From Patescibacteria group bacterium (lineage in GTDB: Bacteria; Patescibacteriota; Minisyncoccia; Phycocordibacterales; UBA5272): a DNA stretch of 19,317 nucleotides. Position numbers and translations under genes: made by a program. The notes under the pieces are model-generated. The model ran no database searches. It was not told the DNA's origin and worked only from the letters and a program-made list of their open reading frames with translations. Shown piece after piece: positions 13,872-19,317 of the stretch. Location: positions 1-19,317 of the forward strand of contig JAUPVO010000042.1 of NCBI GenBank assembly GCA_030916975.1. Reading direction: 5' to 3'. Every line of letters starts with the position of its first letter. The first letter of the stretch is position 1.

Positions 13872-13888
13872 GCGTCATTAATATATAT

Positions 13889-15172
13889 ATGACAGATATC
13901 GAACAAATTACATTTAAATATTGCTTATACGCTCGTAAATCAACTGAAGCAGAAGAAAAACAAGCATTATCTATTGATTCTCAAATCAAAGAGATGTTAC
14001 AAGTGGCTGAGCGTGAAAAGTTAAATATTATAGAGATTAGGCGTGAATCACATTCAGCCAAAGAATCGGGTCAACGTCCCGTGTTTGAAGAAATAGTTAA
14101 AGACATAGATTCAGGAATATTTAATGCAATTATTACTTGGGCTCCTGATAGACTTTCTCGTAATGCGGGAGACCTTGGAAAACTTGTAGACAGGATGGAT
14201 CAAAAGAAATTAATCACAATTAAAACTTTTGGACAGACTTTTTCCAATTCACCAAGTGATAAATTTCTATTAATGATTCTTTGTTCTCAGGCAAAACTCG
14301 AAAATGACAATAAAAGTATTAATGTAAAGCGAGGCATGAGAGCTAGGTGTGAGATGGGATTATGGCCAGTACAACCGCCAACTGGATATAGAAAGCCGAA
14401 CGAAAGATTATCAAAATGTGAGGTAGAAATTGATCCAGACCGTGCACCTGTTATAAAACAAATTTTTGAAAAGATTGCTTACGAAAAATGGAGTGTTTCT
14501 AAGGTCTACACTTGGCTTAAGCACGAAATCAACTTTAAAACACACAGAGGGTATCACTTAAGTTTAGGTAATGTATTTAAAATAATAAATAATACTTTTT
14601 ATTATGGACGATTCGAATTTCCTCAAACAAGTGGTAATTGGTATGACGGTAAACATACACCTCTTATATCTAAAGAATTATTTGATGAAACAAGAAATTC
14701 CATAAAATCTCAAGTAATTAAAACTCAAGGGAAAGAATTTGCGTTCACTAGAATTATGAAATGCGGATTATGCGGATCAGGAATTACAGCAGATGAAAAA
14801 TTTAAAAAACTACAAAATGGTGGAGTGAACAGGTATGTATATTATAGATGCACCAAAGCAAGAGACAGGGATTGTAAAAATCCTGCAATCACTGAGCCAG
14901 AACTTATTGAAGCACTCCTTAAAATGATTAATGCTATAAATCTAAACAAGGTGCAACTTACATCTAAGCTAGATAACGAAATTCAAAAATTTAAGAAATT
15001 ACAAGCTATGTTCTTGGGAAAGAAAAAGACTGAGAAGATAGAAGTTGTGGATTTAAAAGATTATGCGAAGTTTGTATTAAAAGAAGGTTCGGTCTTAGAA
15101 CAAAGATCAGTACTAGGGTGTATTAGTAGTGAGTTAGTTCTAAAAAGCAATAAAATACAACTAGTAGGCTAA
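13889..15172 (+). CDS. Large serine recombinase (site-specific integrase)
   Basis: The 427-aa protein has serine resolvase/invertase catalytic residues at its N-terminus: LYARKST with nucleophile S18, then SIDSQ and APDRLSRNAGDL. A recombinase domain follows (PTGYRKPN to about 270), then a zinc beta-ribbon (KCGLCGSG and YYRCTKARDRDC) and a short helical C-terminus. Such enzymes cut and rejoin DNA at attP/attB and drive integration or excision of phages and mobile elements. The frame is open from 13751, but I start at 13889: the family begins just before the catalytic motif, TAT-ATG matches neighbouring starts, and 13751 would put the terminator hairpin inside the gene. Its stop overlaps the convergent Shedu-like gene by 3 nt. 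Confidence 0.93.
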   Translation: MTDIEQITFKYCLYARKSTEAEEKQALSIDSQIKEMLQVAEREKLNIIEIRRESHSAKESGQRPVFEEIVKDIDSGIFNAIITWAPDRLSRNAGDLGKLVDRMDQKKLITIKTFGQTFSNSPSDKFLLMILCSQAKLENDNKSINVKRGMRARCEMGLWPVQPPTGYRKPNERLSKCEVEIDPDRAPVIKQIFEKIAYEKWSVSKVYTWLKHEINFKTHRGYHLSLGNVFKIINNTFYYGRFEFPQTSGNWYDGKHTPLISKELFDETRNSIKSQVIKTQGKEFAFTRIMKCGLCGSGITADEKFKKLQNGGVNRYVYYRCTKARDRDCKNPAITEPELIEALLKMINAINLNKVQLTSKLDNEIQKFKKLQAMFLGKKKTEKIEVVDLKDYAKFVLKEGSVLEQRSVLGCISSELVLKSNKIQLVG

Positions 15173-16578
15173 ATTGCTGTATTAATATTCTCAACATAAC
15201 GTTCTGTGATTGAAAGAATCTCATCAAATGTAAATATTTGAATGTTATGAATACTGTTACGTAACTTTGTAAAATCCTTATTTAACCTAGTTTTTTGATC
15301 AGAAGTAAGCTTATTTTGGCTTTTACAAATCTTATCTTTTGAAGAAATAATAATTACTCCTCGAGGTCTATACAGATTTTCGTCAATATTTAAGTAAGAC
15401 AGAAGATCTTTCTTATCTTTAGTCTTTTTTATTTTATTATCCGAAAGAGCATCCATGTAATTTATCGTTTGAATAATTGCCTTACTCATTTCTGATGAAA
15501 ATGCGAAGTTTTTATGCGACTTATCCCAAACAAGTACATTTTTTAAATGAGTTTTAATCTCAATAATATCAATACCATCATAATGGTTAACTCCAATGAA
15601 ATCAGGATAGTCTTTATCTAAATTATCTAAATCTTTCAATTGAACCTTAGGTACAATTTTTTTATATGAGAAAAACAAATACAACAAATATTGTTCAAAG
15701 TATTTTTGCCATACCGTTTCTAGTTGTCCTATTTCTTTACCAAACAAGTCTTTGATTAAGTCTTTTGCATCTTGTGATTTAACATTATCACTTTTTAAAT
15801 TGATAATATTTTTACCTTTTTTGACAATATCTTCTAGTTTTTCTTTAATAAAATATTCATCGAGTTTCCTTAAAAATTCCTCATCAAATACTTTTTTTCG
15901 AATCATTCCATCAAAAAGAGAACTCAAAGAATTTAGATCATTAGAATCAAGAAATCTAGTATAGTCTCCCTTTTCTTTCTTGGTTGTTAGATTAAATCGA
16001 TGAATTAGAAAATCAAAATCTCCCTTAAGGCTACTCGTAGTTCGCTGGGTTCTTTGATTCAAAAAATCAAACTTTGATTGGTTAACTAGATAAGTAACTA
16101 GGCTCGATCGGGTGGAATTTGCCTTATAATTGATATCTTCTACAGCTTTTTTAATTTCAAAGAATTTATTCTTTTTAATCAATAAATTCTTTTCTCTTTT
16201 TTGTAGATCTTTCTCATAATTTTCAGATATTTTTACTACTGAAATACCGTTAAATATCTTTTTAAATACGCCAAAATCTTTATTTAAAAAGTTATAACCA
16301 TAAGTAGATTTTTCATCGTTAGCCCAAAAGTTAATAAATTTAAGTATATCTAGATCTTTATGAACTAACAGGGATACGTAGCCATCTCTTTTTATGGGGT
16401 CTCCTCGAGTTTCATCGAGGTCGTAAAATTCTAACTTTAAAAATTCGTTTTCTTTTTTTAAAATATATACTTGTGATGCAACTATTTTTATACTTTGGTC
16501 AGTTTCATTTATGTCCAATAAATTACTCCACGGAAATTTTCTAAACAGTTGATATATGTTTGTAATTTCATTATCCAT
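15169..16578 (-). CDS. Shedu-like (DUF4263) nuclease-domain defence protein
   Basis: The 469-aa protein has an unrecognised N-terminal region (1-280, lysine-rich, a probable coiled coil near 120-150) and a C-terminal domain fitting Shedu/DUF4263: VWQKYFEQYLLYLF (289-302), then PDFIG (D326) and IIEIKTH (E340, K342) forming a PD-(D/E)XK-type active site, SSEMSKAIIQTINYMDAL with Q370, RPRGVIIIS, and the closing LRNSIHNIQIFTFDEIL. SduA proteins are single-gene anti-phage nucleases with variable N-terminal sensor regions. The gene starts 5 nt after hsdR on the same strand, implying one transcript. It converges on the recombinase. The domain call rests on motif pattern only; a generic restriction-like nuclease is the alternative. 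Confidence 0.75.
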   Translation of the reverse strand: MDNEITNIYQLFRKFPWSNLLDINETDQSIKIVASQVYILKKENEFLKLEFYDLDETRGDPIKRDGYVSLLVHKDLDILKFINFWANDEKSTYGYNFLNKDFGVFKKIFNGISVVKISENYEKDLQKREKNLLIKKNKFFEIKKAVEDINYKANSTRSSLVTYLVNQSKFDFLNQRTQRTTSSLKGDFDFLIHRFNLTTKKEKGDYTRFLDSNDLNSLSSLFDGMIRKKVFDEEFLRKLDEYFIKEKLEDIVKKGKNIINLKSDNVKSQDAKDLIKDLFGKEIGQLETVWQKYFEQYLLYLFFSYKKIVPKVQLKDLDNLDKDYPDFIGVNHYDGIDIIEIKTHLKNVLVWDKSHKNFAFSSEMSKAIIQTINYMDALSDNKIKKTKDKKDLLSYLNIDENLYRPRGVIIISSKDKICKSQNKLTSDQKTRLNKDFTKLRNSIHNIQIFTFDEILSITERYVENINTAI

Positions 16579-16583
16579 ATAAT

Positions 16584-19317
16584 TTATTCCGAAAACTTGC
16601 CTCCTGAAATATCAAAGAATCTTTCAAAGAAGCCTGTGAGTTTACTTAATACACTTTCACGTTTCTGACTTCGCTCACCAGTTGGAGAGAATCGTGATAC
16701 TGGTGGTAGTACTTTTGAGATTGCAGTGCCTGTTGTGGGGACGTTACCATCTCTGAACGCATTCTTTATAAATGAATAAGTAGCATCATGGTCGAGATTT
16801 TCATTAGTAATAATCTTTTCAAGTTCTTCAATCTTTTTCTCTTCAACGAATTTTTGCCAATCTTCATCAACAACTGCGTGAACATCTAGAGAGGTAATAA
16901 ATTGATTGATAAGGTCTTTTTTATTGCGTAGTTCAACGCTGGAATCAATGGCTTTATTAATATCAAGCAACAATTCACGGTTCTTGGTATGATCTTCGTG
17001 GTATATCTTTATAAGAGCTAGAACATAATCGATGTTTATCTCGATTTGTTTAATGAGCTCCATTTCAAACACAATATCGTCGTTTATATTTTCTTTCTCT
17101 TCCTCGACACCTTTGCGGAATTCATTATAAAGGTCAATATACATGCTGTGGTAATCCTGAACATCCCGTTCGGTCAAAATTTCGTTTCCAGCAAATTCAT
17201 CGAAAGTAACAAGGATATTTTTAACACGCAAAACAGCTCCGTATAATTTAATGAAGTCTTTCTGATTTTGTTCACCAAGAATTCTTTCTCCGACGGGGAA
17301 TTTTTCTAGAAGTTCTTTAACAAGACTTTCATATCCTCGAACTTCCTTATCGCCATCTTTGTAACCGTTATAGTAATCAGCATAAGCTTTAAGGAGTACA
17401 ATTCCGCTTGCTTCTTTGTCCCCGAAAAGACCAATTGATTCATTCGTTGCTTTCTCTAAGTTGCGGAAGCAAACGATATTTCCAAAAGTTTTTACACTAT
17501 TCAAAATACGATTAGTTCTTGAATATGCTTGAAGTAGTCCGTGTAGGCGTAGATTTTTATCTACCCACAAAGTATTGAGTGTAGTAGCGTCGAATCCAGT
17601 CAAGAACATGTTAACTACAATAAGGATATCAATTTCTCGATCCTTTACTCTCTGACTAACATCCTTGTAATAGTTTTGGAATTTATCTGAAGAAGTGTCA
17701 TAGGATGTTCCAAACATTTTGTTGTAATCCATAATAGCACTATCAAGAAAGTCTCTTGAACTCACATCTAGACCACTTGTGTCTTCAGAGTTTTCATCAA
17801 TCATTCCATCGGCATCTTCGTCATTAACTCCAAAACTAAATATAGTCGCTATCTTTAAGCGTTTGTCACTTGGCTCATCTGCGAGCTGTTTTTTAAATTC
17901 AGTGTAATATTTCTTCGCTACATCAATAGAAGATACGGCAAAGATTGAGTTGAATCCTGCGAGTCTTCGTTCTTTTATTTTATAAAAACTATTACGTCTT
18001 GTTTTCTGGTCAAAATGTTCACGAATATATTTAACAATATTTTCTAAACGTTCTGGTGCAGAAAGAACCGCCTCACGATCAATATCGCTTACTTTCTTGT
18101 CCTCTATGTTTTCAGCTTCTCGAACAGTAGAAATGTAATCCACTTTAAATGGCAGAACATTTTTGTCTGCAATAGCGTCAACAATAGTGTAGGTATGTAG
18201 CTTTTCACCAAATGCTTGTTCTGTAGTTTTCAAATCAGGACGACCACCAGAAGATGCATTGGTAGCAAAGATAGGAGTACCAGTAAATCCAAATATGTGG
18301 TAATTTTTGAATGCTTTTGTAATCGCGGCGTGCATATCGCCAAATTGAGAGCGATGGCATTCGTCAAAGATAAGGACTACGTGCCCATCAAATATTGCGT
18401 GTTCTCCGTTACGACCGATGAACCGATCAAGTTTTTGAATAGTAGTAATAATAATTCGTGAGTTTGAATCCTCAAGCTGTTTTTTAAGAACAGAAGTACT
18501 TGTGTTGCTGTTCGCCGCACCTTTTTCAAACTTATCGTATTCCTTCATTGTTTGATAATCCAAGTCTTTACGGTCAACAACGAATACGACCTTATCTACG
18601 TAGGATAATTTACTTACAAGTTGAGCAGTTTTGAAACTAGTTAAAGTTTTACCAGATCCTGTCGTATGCCAAATATAACCCCCTGCGTCTGGTGTTCCGA
18701 GTTTTTTATAGTTTGTACTTACTTCAATCCTACTTAATATTCTTTCTGTTGCCACAATCTGATAGGGTCTCATAACCAACAACAATCGATCTGTAGTAAA
18801 TACACAATATTTTGTAAGGATATTTAAAATAGCGTGTTTTGCAAAAAATGTCTTTGCAAAGTCCATAAGATCAGTAATAGGGCGATTGGTTGCATCTGCC
18901 CACCAGCTCGTAAATTCAAAACTATTACTTGTTCTTTTTCCTTTCTTTCTCGCACCCTCATTTGATTCTTTAACATGCTGTGCACGAGTAGTATTACTGT
19001 AGTACTTGGTATGTGTGCCGTTGGAGATGATGAACAACTGCACATATTCAAAGAGTCCAGAAGAAGCCCAGAAGCTTTCTCTTTGATAGCGATTGATCTG
19101 ATTGAAAGCTTCTTGAATCGCAACTCCACGACGTTTAAGTTCAATATGGATTAAGGGCAGACCATTTACGAGCACTGATACATCGTAACGGTTAGAACGT
19201 TTGCCATCTTCCGTCGCATACTGATTGATAACCTGTAAACTGTTATCGTGGATATTATCCTTTTTTAGAAGATAAATATTTTTTGTTGATCCGTCATCAC
19301 GAGTAAGATTCTTTATA
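16584..19317 (-). CDS. hsdR: Type I restriction enzyme R subunit (HsdR), 5' end outside window
   Basis: HsdR is the translocase/nuclease subunit of type I restriction-modification complexes. About 910 residues are visible and the frame stays open to the right edge, so the internal ATG at 19175 is not the start; about 100 N-terminal residues are probably missing. The PD-(D/E)XK nuclease is present (YDVSVLVNG, then HIELKRRG). Helicase motifs follow: Walker A HTTGSGKT, DECHRSQ, GFTGTP, and FLTGFDATTLNTLWVDKN with AYSRTNRI. The C-terminal helical region for complex assembly is complete. hsdM and hsdS are not in the window and would be expected to the right. The Shedu-like gene follows 5 nt after the stop. 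No decay is visible. Confidence 0.95.
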   Translation of the reverse strand, partial: IKNLTRDDGSTKNIYLLKKDNIHDNSLQVINQYATEDGKRSNRYDVSVLVNGLPLIHIELKRRGVAIQEAFNQINRYQRESFWASSGLFEYVQLFIISNGTHTKYYSNTTRAQHVKESNEGARKKGKRTSNSFEFTSWWADATNRPITDLMDFAKTFFAKHAILNILTKYCVFTTDRLLLVMRPYQIVATERILSRIEVSTNYKKLGTPDAGGYIWHTTGSGKTLTSFKTAQLVSKLSYVDKVVFVVDRKDLDYQTMKEYDKFEKGAANSNTSTSVLKKQLEDSNSRIIITTIQKLDRFIGRNGEHAIFDGHVVLIFDECHRSQFGDMHAAITKAFKNYHIFGFTGTPIFATNASSGGRPDLKTTEQAFGEKLHTYTIVDAIADKNVLPFKVDYISTVREAENIEDKKVSDIDREAVLSAPERLENIVKYIREHFDQKTRRNSFYKIKERRLAGFNSIFAVSSIDVAKKYYTEFKKQLADEPSDKRLKIATIFSFGVNDEDADGMIDENSEDTSGLDVSSRDFLDSAIMDYNKMFGTSYDTSSDKFQNYYKDVSQRVKDREIDILIVVNMFLTGFDATTLNTLWVDKNLRLHGLLQAYSRTNRILNSVKTFGNIVCFRNLEKATNESIGLFGDKEASGIVLLKAYADYYNGYKDGDKEVRGYESLVKELLEKFPVGERILGEQNQKDFIKLYGAVLRVKNILVTFDEFAGNEILTERDVQDYHSMYIDLYNEFRKGVEEEKENINDDIVFEMELIKQIEINIDYVLALIKIYHEDHTKNRELLLDINKAIDSSVELRNKKDLINQFITSLDVHAVVDEDWQKFVEEKKIEELEKIITNENLDHDATYSFIKNAFRDGNVPTTGTAISKVLPPVSRFSPTGERSQKRESVLSKLTGFFERFFDISGGKFSE

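Larger units (their letters stand above)
13546..13888. other. Gene-free region dense in inverted repeats before the recombinase
   Basis: No gene is seen in these 343 nt, but at least seven inverted repeats are. They are the 10-bp pair at 13558/13585; CCTATCACTAGG (13599-13610) against CCTAATGATAGG (13662-13673, one mismatch); GAGTC-TTGC-GACTC (13613-13626); TATATC/GATATA (13628-13647); the 10-bp pair at 13649/13682; CCTTTG-TTGC-CAAAGG (13707-13722); and a terminator at 13847-13871. Two hairpins share the loop TTGC. TTGCG or its complement appears six times. A regulatory/attachment region or a structured forward RNA ending at the terminator would both fit. Confidence 0.65.

Noticed and set aside
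13751..13888. N-terminal extension of the serine recombinase from ATG 13751
   Set aside because: The added 46 residues look random, the family starts near the catalytic serine, and the extension would cover a perfect intrinsic terminator.
16584..19175. HsdR starting at the ATG at 19175
   Set aside because: The frame remains open to the right edge and the upstream codons encode the nuclease-domain segment (NRYDVSV), so the true start is outside.
1..19317. CRISPR array or complete insertion sequence
   Set aside because: No regularly spaced direct repeats and no transposase frame are present; the repeats seen are single inverted pairs or two-copy direct repeats.

Overview
The window looks like a chromosome segment of an uncultivated, AT-rich bacterium of the Candidate Phyla Radiation (Patescibacteria, most likely Parcubacteria-like). 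This is inferred from small tightly packed genes, an rpsF-rpsR-ssb cluster with no rplI, a short S18, an enlarged nucleoside diphosphate kinase, and initiation sites without Shine-Dalgarno sequences. In place of a Shine-Dalgarno, 16 of 17 genes have T directly before the ATG, usually as TAT-ATG or AAT-ATG. No 16S rRNA is present, so the taxonomic call is an inference.

Positions 1 to 8.9 kb form a forward-strand housekeeping block. It holds the tail of an SDR-type epimerase, a DnaQ-like DEDDh exonuclease and mnmA. A metal-homeostasis operon follows (ZIP-like transporter, Fur-family regulator, YibE/F membrane protein). A perfect 7-1-7 palindrome of Fur-box architecture sits in its promoter region. 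Next come rpsF-rpsR (perfect terminator), ssb, ndk, and a P2-type cation ATPase broken into two frames by what looks like one lost T in a T run. Several promoters have extended -10 boxes so close to the ATG that the mRNAs would be nearly leaderless.

Positions 8.9 to 9.9 kb are a transition zone. A reverse-strand ASCH-domain gene is bracketed by 13-bp inverted repeats, with a decayed second copy of its 3' end 448 bp away. A gene-free stretch with two terminator-like hairpins follows.

Positions 9.9 to 13.5 kb are phage-derived: a ParB-like/DNA methyltransferase fusion with an atypical DMPF catalytic motif, a small terminase subunit and an apparently intact large terminase. They are followed by a convergent DUF4352 membrane-anchored gene, and no capsid, portal or tail gene is visible.

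Positions 13.55 to 19.3 kb look like a mobile defence module. A gene-free stretch dense in inverted repeats (possible attP-like site and/or structured RNA, ending in a perfect terminator) lies directly before a large serine recombinase. Convergent to it, on the reverse strand, is a two-gene unit: the type I restriction subunit HsdR (5' end outside the window) and, 5 nt downstream, a 469-aa protein with a C-terminal Shedu (DUF4263) nuclease domain. Coupling of a Shedu-type nuclease to a type I restriction operon beside a serine recombinase is the most interesting biology here.
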